DNA from: Halarchaeum grantii
GTDB taxonomy: Archaea; Halobacteriota; Halobacteria; Halobacteriales; Halobacteriaceae
NCBI RefSeq assembly: GCF_014647455.2
Contig: NZ_BMPF01000001.1
Coordinates: forward strand, 62,001 to 126,000
Reading direction: 5' to 3'
DNA: 64,000 bases
Part shown: piece by piece, positions 49,713-57,289 of the stretch
Position numbering within the stretch: position 1 is the first letter of the stretch
Layout: every line of letters begins with the position of its first letter
Program-made: the position numbers and the translations under genes
Notes under the pieces: model-generated
What the model was told of the DNA's origin: nothing
Seen by the model: only the letters and a program-made list of their open reading frames with translations
Database searches by the model: none

Positions 49713-52700
49713 ATGAGCCAGGCGACGTTGGGCTCGGCCTACCAGAATTCGAGTCTCTTCTCCGGCTACTATCTCGACGAACGCGTCTACGATCTCGACG
49801 GGTGGGACTGCGACGAGGGAGCGCGGGAAGCGCTCGCGGAGCTCCGAGAGCTCTGGGATCTCGAACGAGACCTCGTCGCCTCCTACAAGGAGGACGAGCT
49901 GCTCGACTCGTGGATCGACGAGGTCCTCGATATTCTCGGGTTCGGGACGCTCTCCGAGACGACCCTCCCCGCCGGTGGCGGGTACAACGATCGCCTGTTG
50001 TTCGAGTCGGCGGACGTCCGCCGGAAGGCGGCGACGCGGAAACGCGACGGAGATCAAGACGCCGCGTACAACCTCAGCGCCGCACTCCTCGAAGCCAAGC
50101 AGTGGGACGCGGACTTCACGACGCGGTTCAGCGAGCAGCGCTCGTACCGCGACGCGTCCCACCAGATCAAGTACTACCTGGAACACACGCCGGAGGACGT
50201 CGAGTGGGGCGTTCTCACGAACGGCCGGAAGTGGCGGCTCTACGGGACGAAGGACTACGCCACGGAGATCTACTACGAGGTCGATCTGCCCGAACTCCTC
50301 GAATCCGGGACGCTGGAGCAGTTCAAGTACTTCTACGTGTTCTTCCGACCCGAAGCCTTCCGGAAAACCAGCGGGACGTCGTTCCTCGATACGGTCTGGA
50401 ACGAGAGCGAGACCGCCTCACAGGAACTCGGAGAAGACCTCCAAGGCAACGTCTTCACGGCGCTCCGCATCCTCGGCGAGGGGTTCCTTCGGACGAACGA
50501 CGGACTCGAACTTGACCCTGAGGACGAAGATGATCTCGCTGAGCTCAAAGAACAGTCGCTCGTGCTCCTCTATCGATTGATGTTCGTGCTCTACGCGGAG
50601 TCGCGGGACCTCATTCATCCCGAGAACCCGGCGATGCGCGACGAGTACGACCAGCACTTCGGGCTCAATCACCTCCGGTCGCGGATCCACGAGGACGTCC
50701 AGTCCGGCGACGACTTCGAGGACTACAGCGAGATATCCACGCAGATGTGGGGGCGGCTCGACGAGCTCTTCACCCTCATTGACGAGGGCGAAGAATCGCT
50801 CGGCATCCCGCCGTACAACGGCGGGCTCTTCGACGCCGACGACCACGAATTCCTCGCTGAGCACGCCGTCGCCGACCGCTACATCGCCGAAGTGATCTAC
50901 CGGATCGGGACCACTGAGACCGAGGACGGTGAGTTCGTCCTCGCGGACTACGCCGACCTCGACACCCGCCACCTCGGTACCATCTACGAGGGGCTCCTCG
51001 AACACGAGTTCCGGATCGCCCCTGACGAGTACGCGGCCGTCTCTGAGGACGGCGGACAGGTCTGGAAGCCCGCGACAGAGGTGAGCGTCGCCGACGCCGT
51101 CGAAACCGTTGACGAGGGTGATCTGTATGTCGTAAACGACGACGGGGAACGCAAAGCGACGGGCGCGTACTACACTCCCGACTACATCGTCTCGTACATC
51201 GTCGAGGAGTCAGTCGGATCTCTCGTCGACGACATCGAAGCCGATCTAGAAGTCGAGGGGTTATCTCGTAGCGACTCGGAATACTTTCGCCGGTTCTGGC
51301 AGGAGGTCCTCGATTTGAAAATCCTCGATCCAGCGATGGGCAGCGCTCATTTTCTCACCGCTGCAACCGGATACCTGACCGAACGTGTCATGGCGGTGGT
51401 CCGGGAGCAGGAAATACAGGGATATAGCGAGCGAGATCTCAGGCGAGAAATCGCCCGTGAGTGCATCTATGGCGTGGATATCAACGGAATGGCGGTCGAG
51501 TTGGCGAAGCTCTCGATGTGGTTGGAGACTCTCGCTACCGACCAGCCCCTTGCGTTCCTCGATCATCATCTCAAATCTGGGAACTCGTTAATCGGGAGCG
51601 ATATCGCACATGTCCTCGATGGCGACTTAGAGGGGGCTGATTCGGGCCAGTTAACGCTTCAACAATCCTTCGAGCACACTCGTGCGAGAGCTCTCGAACA
51701 CGTTCTCGAAAGATTCACCGACCTGCTTTCTATTGAAAACGAGACATTAGACGGTATCAAGCGAATGGAGGCGGTGTACGAAGACATTCGTAGCGACCCG
51801 CTCTACCAGCACCTCCTCTCCATGGCGAACGTACATACTGCCGACGAATTCGGTCTACACGTCCCCAGTGACGCGTACAATCGGATGGCCGAATCACTCC
51901 GGGACGACTCCTGGGGAGAGATCGAAGAGCAAGGCTGGTTTGAGGACGCACAGAAGATGGCCGACGAGAGAGAGTTCTTCCACTGGGAGCTTGAGTATCC
52001 GATGGCGTTCTACGGTGAAGACGGCACGAAGCTAGACGACGCGGGTTTCGACGCTGTGATCGGAAACCCCCCGTACATTCGGATTCAGGAATTACGAAAT
52101 CATTCCCCGGGCCAGGCGGAATATTTCAATCGACATTACGCTTCCGCGGTCGGGAGCTACGACGTATATGTTGTCTTCACGGAGAAAGGACACAGCTTGC
52201 TTAGTGATCGCGGTGAGTTAGGGTACATCGAACCTCACAAGTTCTTCCAGAGTACGTTCGGGGAGGGCATCCGACGGTATATCTCTGAGCGTGGTTCATT
52301 GAAGAAGATTCTGTCCTTCGGCCATGATCAGGTGTTCCCCACCGCCTCGGTGTACACGTGTCTCCTATTTCTCTCCAGGGAGGCGTCTGAGTCGTTCGAG
52401 TACGATGAAGTCTCTCCGGAGACACTCCTGAACGACGAACTAATTGAGCCCAGGACAGTCGAATCGGACTACGGATCCGAACCCTGGGTACTACAGACAG
52501 AGGAGATAATGGAGGTTCTCCAGAAGATCGACGACGCTGGGCCGACTCTCTCCGAAGTATGCGACCGGATTTATCAGGGATTGGTTACGAGTGGAGACTC
52601 AATTTACCTCTTAGAGAAGCTAGGAGAACCTACAGATGGCTATGTGAGAGTCAGGTGTCGTGAAGACGATAGCGAATGGGTGTTAGAAGAGGAGTTACTC

Positions 52701-53975
52701 AGGCCGCTACTGAAGGGAGAAGATGTCCATCGGTACGCCCCTCTGGATCCCCAAAACGTGGTTATATTCCCCTACACGCTGAGTCAGTCTGAGGATGGGG
52801 CCGAGGCGGAGTTTGTAGAAGAACGTGATCTCGCGGAGAAGTACCCGCATACATATGAGTATCTCAAGGAATTCGAAACAGAGATTCGCGGCAGAGAAAA
52901 CGGGAAGATGGACCACGACCGTTGGTACGACTACGTTTACCCGAAGAACCTAACCGAATTCGAGCAGGAGAAAATCGTGACTCCTGAGATCAGTCGCGGA
53001 TCGAATTTCACGTACGACGATTCCGGATACTATCACAAGACGAAGGTTTACGGGATTCTGATCGATGGATCAGTCGCACCCCGGCGCTACGTCCTCTCTA
53101 TCTTGAACTCCTCCGTTCTCTGGTTCTTCCTCAAAAACACCGGATATGCACTTCGAGGCGGCTACTTCACGTTCAAGACGGACTACCTGAATCCGTTTTC
53201 GATACCCGAGGTGAGCCAGAAGAGTCCCGGAGAGAGAGAGAGAGATTACGAACCCGCTATCGAAGCCTTCCTCCAGGGGAATTTAGATCGGTCTAAAGTG
53301 ATCGAGACCGCCGAAGAGAACACCGCGGCGAGCCTCGGATACCTCTCAGACCAGATGATGGAACTCAATAGCCGCTATCACTCGATCAACCGCTCCCTCT
53401 TAGATCACCTCGGAAACTACACGGAGGGCCCGAATCTCCCCGATATCGGGCTCTTTCAGCCAACGTCGTCGAATATCCTCGATGCGACGGCGGAGGACTA
53501 CGAGAAACTCCGCGTCGGCGACGTCGAGACCGAGCGGGACGGGTCCAGTGTGACGTTGTCCGCGACGGCGCGGTATAAGCCCGAGGACGAGGACGCCTTC
53601 GAAACCGACCAGTGGGAGTACACGGAGACCGGATACGAGGAAGCGTTTACGCTCACTGATCTCACTGAGGTGGAAGCCGCACTCGTCGAAGCGTTCGTCC
53701 CCGTCGCCGCAGAGGAGGCCGACGGCTTCGCCGGTTTCCGGGACAACGCGACGAAGACGAACTCACCTATCGACCGACTGAAAGCCATCACGCTACCGGA
53801 CCCCGACGACGTCGCGGACGACTTGGAGCGCTACCTCCAAGCCAAAGAACGGGCTGACGAACTCGACGAGAAGATCGAGAAGACCGACGACCTCATCGAC
53901 GAGATCGTCTACGACCTGTACGGCCTGTCCGAGGAAGAGATCGAGATCGTCGAGTCGTCGGTTCGTAACGACTGA
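49713..53975 (+). CDS. Type IIG restriction-modification protein (Eco57I-type), RM2
   Basis: 1420 residues from MSQATLGSAYQNSS. N-terminal nuclease with Asp in GGGYNDRLLF (about 91) and LLEAKQWD (E-x-K, about 125-127), so the cleavage site looks intact. Methylase: GAYYTPDYIVSYIV, motif I ILDPAMGSAHFL (about 538), GVDINGMAVELAKL, motif IV VIGNPPYIRIQE (about 783). Target-recognition half includes GYIEPHKFFQSTFGEG and YIWxK-like region; C-terminal coiled coil RADELDEKIEKTDDLIDEIVYDLYGL. The central part (about 51.25-53.4 kb) has clearly more A/T third positions than both ends. Stop is followed by a small CCCTC/GAGGG hairpin. Confidence 0.93.
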   Translation: MSQATLGSAYQNSSLFSGYYLDERVYDLDGWDCDEGAREALAELRELWDLERDLVASYKEDELLDSWIDEVLDILGFGTLSETTLPAGGGYNDRLLFESADVRRKAATRKRDGDQDAAYNLSAALLEAKQWDADFTTRFSEQRSYRDASHQIKYYLEHTPEDVEWGVLTNGRKWRLYGTKDYATEIYYEVDLPELLESGTLEQFKYFYVFFRPEAFRKTSGTSFLDTVWNESETASQELGEDLQGNVFTALRILGEGFLRTNDGLELDPEDEDDLAELKEQSLVLLYRLMFVLYAESRDLIHPENPAMRDEYDQHFGLNHLRSRIHEDVQSGDDFEDYSEISTQMWGRLDELFTLIDEGEESLGIPPYNGGLFDADDHEFLAEHAVADRYIAEVIYRIGTTETEDGEFVLADYADLDTRHLGTIYEGLLEHEFRIAPDEYAAVSEDGGQVWKPATEVSVADAVETVDEGDLYVVNDDGERKATGAYYTPDYIVSYIVEESVGSLVDDIEADLEVEGLSRSDSEYFRRFWQEVLDLKILDPAMGSAHFLTAATGYLTERVMAVVREQEIQGYSERDLRREIARECIYGVDINGMAVELAKLSMWLETLATDQPLAFLDHHLKSGNSLIGSDIAHVLDGDLEGADSGQLTLQQSFEHTRARALEHVLERFTDLLSIENETLDGIKRMEAVYEDIRSDPLYQHLLSMANVHTADEFGLHVPSDAYNRMAESLRDDSWGEIEEQGWFEDAQKMADEREFFHWELEYPMAFYGEDGTKLDDAGFDAVIGNPPYIRIQELRNHSPGQAEYFNRHYASAVGSYDVYVVFTEKGHSLLSDRGELGYIEPHKFFQSTFGEGIRRYISERGSLKKILSFGHDQVFPTASVYTCLLFLSREASESFEYDEVSPETLLNDELIEPRTVESDYGSEPWVLQTEEIMEVLQKIDDAGPTLSEVCDRIYQGLVTSGDSIYLLEKLGEPTDGYVRVRCREDDSEWVLEEELLRPLLKGEDVHRYAPLDPQNVVIFPYTLSQSEDGAEAEFVEERDLAEKYPHTYEYLKEFETEIRGRENGKMDHDRWYDYVYPKNLTEFEQEKIVTPEISRGSNFTYDDSGYYHKTKVYGILIDGSVAPRRYVLSILNSSVLWFFLKNTGYALRGGYFTFKTDYLNPFSIPEVSQKSPGERERDYEPAIEAFLQGNLDRSKVIETAEENTAASLGYLSDQMMELNSRYHSINRSLLDHLGNYTEGPNLPDIGLFQPTSSNILDATAEDYEKLRVGDVETERDGSSVTLSATARYKPEDEDAFETDQWEYTETGYEEAFTLTDLTEVEAALVEAFVPVAAEEADGFAGFRDNATKTNSPIDRLKAITLPDPDDVADDLERYLQAKERADELDEKIEKTDDLIDEIVYDLYGLSEEEIEIVESSVRND

Positions 53976-54084
53976 ACCGACGTGCCCTCTCTAACGAGGG
54001 AGATTCACTCGAACGCCCGGTACTCTACGCAGTGATGTAGACGGTCGGGTATGAAGCCGAAACGGCCGGTGCTCGCGTCGTTTC

Positions 54085-54480
54085 TCAGTGACCGCGTCGG
54101 CGCTCGACCTCTTCGAGATACGCCTCCCGACCATCCTCGTTGAGGAAGCCCCACCGGTCGGGGAACGGCGCGGTCTCGGGCGACGTCCCCGCGGCCATCT
54201 CGGTGGCTCGCTTCGCCTCTTGAATCGCGCGGTACATCGCGTCGATGTCGTCTTCGGTCAGTTCGTCGCCATCTGAGATCCGCGACGTCGCCTGCCGGAA
54301 GGCGTCGCGCACGGTCTCCTCGCGGATACGTTCGAGGCGTGCGCAGAGGAGTTCGCGTCCGATCTCTTCCCACGTCCCAACTATCGCGTCTGATTGTTCG
54401 CTATCGGCGTCGTCTGCTTCTCCGGGAGTCGTGCTCGCTCGATTTTCGCTCTCGCTCTGCATCGGTGTCTCCGTGGACAT
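54085..54480 (-). CDS. Acidic haloarchaeal protein, unknown function
   Basis: 131 residues. Low-complexity acidic N-terminus (ESENRASTTPGEADDADSEQSD), then helical EEIGRELLCARLERIREETVRDAFRQATSR and a C-terminal PDRWGFLNEDGREAYLEEVE. No family recognised. Part of the minus-strand group after the Fic gene, 190 bases downstream of the 35-codon frame. Confidence 0.6.
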   Translation of the reverse strand: MSTETPMQSESENRASTTPGEADDADSEQSDAIVGTWEEIGRELLCARLERIREETVRDAFRQATSRISDGDELTEDDIDAMYRAIQEAKRATEMAAGTSPETAPFPDRWGFLNEDGREAYLEEVERRRGH

Positions 54481-54670
54481 ACGGGTCGAACGAGCGACGC
54501 CACGCGTGCGTACTTTCTGGGCCGAGGAACCAGGCCGACGCGGTCAGCACAGTCGAGATATCGCGTCGGCGGTGTCACGGGTAGCGCAGGAAACTCACGG
54601 CTGACGCTCCGGGTCGTCGATACACTCTCTCAACGAGAGATCGGTAACGTGCCAGCTGCTGAAGGCGACC

Positions 54671-54778
54671 TCAGTCGTGCAGCGCGTCGAGGAGGTCTTC
54701 GTCCTCCTCGATGAACCGGCGAACCCGCTCGCGGTGACGCTCTCGGTCGGCGTCGTCTGCCTCTGGCTCCAGACTCAT
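54671..54778 (-). CDS. 35-residue acidic peptide, possible antitoxin of the Fic gene
   Basis: MSLEPEADDADRERHRERVR followed by RFIEEDEDLLDALHD, a strongly charged helix. It begins 43 bases after the Fic stop on the same strand, so co-transcription is likely. Size and charge fit a small antidote or regulator, but no family match is claimed; the order toxin-first is unusual for Phd-Doc. Confidence 0.4.
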   Translation of the reverse strand: MSLEPEADDADRERHRERVRRFIEEDEDLLDALHD

Positions 54779-54821
54779 ATCGACTACTACTACCACCAGG
54801 CGCTTCAGTCTTCCCCTCGCG

Positions 54822-55220
54822 TCACGGTGTGAGACGATCCTCGTCGATATCGCCCGTTTGCAACCAGTCCGCAAGCTCGGACGGACTGAACCTGCGGATG
54901 CGCCGCATCACGCGTTCCGCGCGCTCACCCCGCTCCGCCGGCTCCAGGCCCTTCCGGTCGAGGTAGGTCCGCATCGTTAGCCACGCCGTCCGTTTGTTCC
55001 CGTCCTCGAAGTAGTGCGACGTCGTGATGTTCCGCATGAGGAGGGCCGCGGACTGGTACGCCTCGTCGTCAGTGTTCGCTTCGGGAATGTCTTCGAGGAG
55101 GCGTTTGAACTTCAGGCGCGGCGCTGCGACGCGAGCTCCGGGATATTTCAGATCCCAGTGGTCGACGACCTCGTCGTGAGTGTCGAGGATGCCACGCGCG
55201 GTCGGGAGGTCGCTCGCCAT
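54822..55220 (-). CDS. Fic/Doc family protein
   Basis: 132 residues with the Fic motif HYFEDGNKRTA (about 69-79), which matches HxFx[DE]GN[KR]R, and a Doc-like size. Fic proteins transfer AMP, Doc transfers phosphate to EF-Tu-type targets; which applies is not clear from the motif alone. No inhibitory [ST]xxxE[GN] helix seen within the protein. It is the last gene before the right attachment site; no Phd-like gene lies upstream. Confidence 0.82.
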   Translation of the reverse strand: MASDLPTARGILDTHDEVVDHWDLKYPGARVAAPRLKFKRLLEDIPEANTDDEAYQSAALLMRNITTSHYFEDGNKRTAWLTMRTYLDRKGLEPAERGERAERVMRRIRRFSPSELADWLQTGDIDEDRLTP

Positions 55221-55461
55221 CTACGATGCTATCTCCCCGGCAGGACCTTCTCGGTTGCGGAATGGCGCACCGGCTCCCTCTTTAGTGCTGGGTTCGAGGG
55301 GGATCCGTCGTACTCGTAGCTCGGAATGCGACCGTATCGTTGCGAGTCACCCTTCGAACCGGCTTTGCCCGGTGGCCAACGTGCTGGATGCTTTATGTAC
55401 ATGGGAGCACATAGTATCTCTCAGTAGCAGCCCAGACCGCTGATCGAGCGGACCCGAAGGT
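55221..55461. other. Non-coding region at the right end of the element
   Basis: No gene found. Contains gatgctttatgtac (about 55390), a TATA-like sequence about 70 bases before the degraded tRNA-like segment. Confidence 0.4.
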
Positions 55462-55539
55462 GCTCCAGTCGTGCGGTCGCTAGTCGGAAAAGCGAGGCCT
55501 CTCACGGCAAGGACCAGGGTTCGAATCCCTGCCGGAGCA
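55462..55539 (+). pseudogene. Degenerate tRNA-Glu copy at the right attachment site
   Basis: The 3' part (from 55498) is identical to tRNA-Glu. The 5' part still shows homology: GTGCTCCAGTCGTGCGGTC against GTGCTCTGGTGGTGTAGTC in the intact gene (14 of 19 bases), and GCTCC can still pair with GGAGC at the 3' end. The D arm and anticodon stem are lost, so it cannot be a working tRNA. Confidence 0.6.
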
Positions 55540-55541
55540 CT
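55498..55541 (+). repeat. attR: 44-bp direct repeat of tRNA-Glu 3' region
   Basis: Identical to 30738-30781; followed by TTTCC, a possible tRNA terminator T-run. Confidence 0.95.
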
Positions 55542-55682
55542 TTTCCGACACGCTACAACTCGGAGCGGCCGCTCCACTCTGCTTTCCCGACCACTCCGAT
55601 TCGGTGCCCCACTCGTACTTCGACGCCGCGCCGTCCGACCACGCTAGTCGGCGAGTGTCGCCTTTCGTCGCGGACGGTCGAG

Positions 55683-55982
55683 TCACCATTTGACGGCGCC
55701 GTCCAGTATTGCGACACACAACTCGAATGCGGGGTGCTTGTAGAGGACGGCGTCGCAGTCGAGGCACTGCGTGAGGAGGTCGGCTCCGGCGTCCCAGTAG
55801 TCGGTGCGTCGCGTCACGACGCCGTCGACGCACTCGTAGCGCCCGCCGGATGTCGCGACGTGTCGGAACGCCCGCGCACCGCAGTCGGGACACGGGTCGG
55901 TCATGCCCTGCCAGTCCGGGCGGCGCACGCCCGTGATCGTCCGCACTCGCTCACCGTCGTCGAGCCGCCACGTTCGCTCCAT
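55683..55982 (-). CDS. Small zinc-ribbon protein
   Basis: 99 residues. Two CxxC knuckles: CPDCGARAFRHV and CLDCDAVLYKH, 41 residues apart, around a beta segment (GGRYECVDGVVTRRTDYWD). Haloarchaeal protein of unknown role; start MERTWRLDD preferred over an upstream ATG that has a basic, non-conserved lead. First chromosomal gene right of the element, with 141 bases from attR to its stop codon. Confidence 0.75.
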   Translation of the reverse strand: MERTWRLDDGERVRTITGVRRPDWQGMTDPCPDCGARAFRHVATSGGRYECVDGVVTRRTDYWDAGADLLTQCLDCDAVLYKHPAFELCVAILDGAVKW

Positions 55983-56017
55983 CGAGGAGGGGTGGCTCCC
56001 TCCTCGGTGAAGAACCC

Positions 56018-57244
56018 TCAGACGTGACCGACCGGCTGTTCGAGTCGCCACGTGTCGTCGAGGACCGCGGATTTGTCGTCCGTCCCGCGGTCAGTCACGA
56101 GGCCGACGTGGTAGAGTTGAGCCTTGTACTGGAAGTGGAGGCCGGTCTTGTAGACGTGCGGGTCTCGGAGGGCGTCCGTGTCGAGGTCGCCGTCGCGCGT
56201 CAGCACGGCCTCGCGTGCGTCCTCGGTGACGCACACTTCGACGGCGAGCGGCTGATTGATGGCGCACGCCCGCTCGACGAGCTCGGGGAGGCCGGCCTCG
56301 CGCACGCCCTCGCGGTGGAGGGCTTCGAGGGCGTCGACGAGGAGTTTCGTCGGCTCGTACTGCATCATCACGGAGCGTGCGAGCTGCGCCCAGCGCGGTG
56401 CGAGGTCCGTGAAGCGCGTCGAGCGACCGGTCCACGCGTCGAACTCCTCGAGCGCGCGCTCGACGCTCCCGTGTCGCGTACGGGCGAAGCGGACGACTTC
56501 GGCGCCGAGGTGCGTGAGTTCGTCCTCGCCCCGGACGTCGAGGAGGCCGAAGAGTGCGGCGCCGCGTCGGCCGCTCTCGGGGAGTCTGATCACGTGCTCG
56601 CCGTAGGTGGCATCCGTCTCCCCCTCGGCGGCGGCCGCGAGCACGTAGCCGAGGTAGTTCTTCGGGTGGTTGACGGGGAAGCTCCCGGCGGTGAACTGGT
56701 TGGTGCGCGCCTGGAAGCGGATGGCTTCGACGCCACGCGAGAACTCACCGGCGCCCGTGACCCGCGCGGGTTCGAGGACCGTCGCCGAGTGCGCGTCCTC
56801 GACGCCGACGATGCCGACGTTCAGCTCGCGCGCGAGCGCTCTGGCGGTCTCGCTCACGCCGGCCGTGGGCGCCGCGACGTAGCCGAGGTTCACCTCGGAG
56901 AGCCGCGAGTGCGCCTGCTCGATACCACGCGCGACGTCGACCGCCCCCGAGCGTCGGTAGCCCTTCGCCTCGACGGCGACGACGGGCGCGCTCGCGACGC
57001 CGTCGTTCAGCACCTCGCCGTGGGGCATCCCGACGCCGAGCAGGTCGGGTTCGCCCGATTCGAGGCGCACCGAGTTGAACGGCTGGAGGCGTTCGTGTAT
57101 CGTCGGGGAAATCGGCTCCGACCCCCAGATCGCGGTCGTGAACTGGGTCTCCGTGACCGCGTACCGGTCGGGGCGCTCCGAGACGTCGGGATAGAGGGCG
57201 TCCTTCGCGGCCGCGAGGACCGTCGGTTCCGCGAGCGTCGTCAT
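56018..57244 (-). CDS. Haloarchaeal PD-(D/E)XK-like protein
   Basis: 408 residues. N-terminal SGEPDLLGVGMPHGE followed by APVVAVEAKGYRRSG gives D...E-x-K of the PD-(D/E)XK nuclease fold (about 70-100), and RGIEQAHSRLSEVNLGYVAAP continues the fold. The C-terminal half is helical and ends DDTWRLEQPVGHV. Start MTTLAEPT fits a minus-strand gggctaagg box about 26 bases upstream. Probably a chromosomal nuclease or nuclease-derived regulator; exact role unknown. Confidence 0.7.
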   Translation of the reverse strand: MTTLAEPTVLAAAKDALYPDVSERPDRYAVTETQFTTAIWGSEPISPTIHERLQPFNSVRLESGEPDLLGVGMPHGEVLNDGVASAPVVAVEAKGYRRSGAVDVARGIEQAHSRLSEVNLGYVAAPTAGVSETARALARELNVGIVGVEDAHSATVLEPARVTGAGEFSRGVEAIRFQARTNQFTAGSFPVNHPKNYLGYVLAAAAEGETDATYGEHVIRLPESGRRGAALFGLLDVRGEDELTHLGAEVVRFARTRHGSVERALEEFDAWTGRSTRFTDLAPRWAQLARSVMMQYEPTKLLVDALEALHREGVREAGLPELVERACAINQPLAVEVCVTEDAREAVLTRDGDLDTDALRDPHVYKTGLHFQYKAQLYHVGLVTDRGTDDKSAVLDDTWRLEQPVGHV

Positions 57245-57289
57245 CGACTGGTCGTTCACGAGGGCGCGCCTTAGCCCCTCGGGTCGCGA

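Larger units (their letters stand above)
30738..55541. mobile_element. Integrated element in tRNA-Glu carrying a defence island
   Basis: Bounded by a perfect 44-bp direct repeat of the tRNA-Glu 3' region; copy spacing is 24,760 bp. A tyrosine recombinase gene lies 186 bases inside the left repeat, the usual place for an archaeal tRNA-targeting integrase. Inside are two more recombinases, two type IIG restriction-modification proteins, several nuclease genes, a glycosylase and a Fic protein. Composition drops in several stretches (around 32.2-32.6, 33.9, 39.5-40.0, 46.1-47.1 and 51.2-53.4 kb) relative to the flanks. No replication protein or virion gene recognised. Confidence 0.85.

Noticed and set aside
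45592-53975. BREX or DISARM system
   Set aside because: The two large methylases resemble PglX-like proteins, but no PglZ, BrxC-type ATPase, Lon-like protease or DrmA/B helicase is present; stand-alone type IIG fits better.
30738-55541. CRISPR array or cas genes in the defence island
   Set aside because: No regularly spaced repeats were seen; the RecB-type nuclease at 40053-40750 has a Cys cluster like Cas4 but no cas neighbours.
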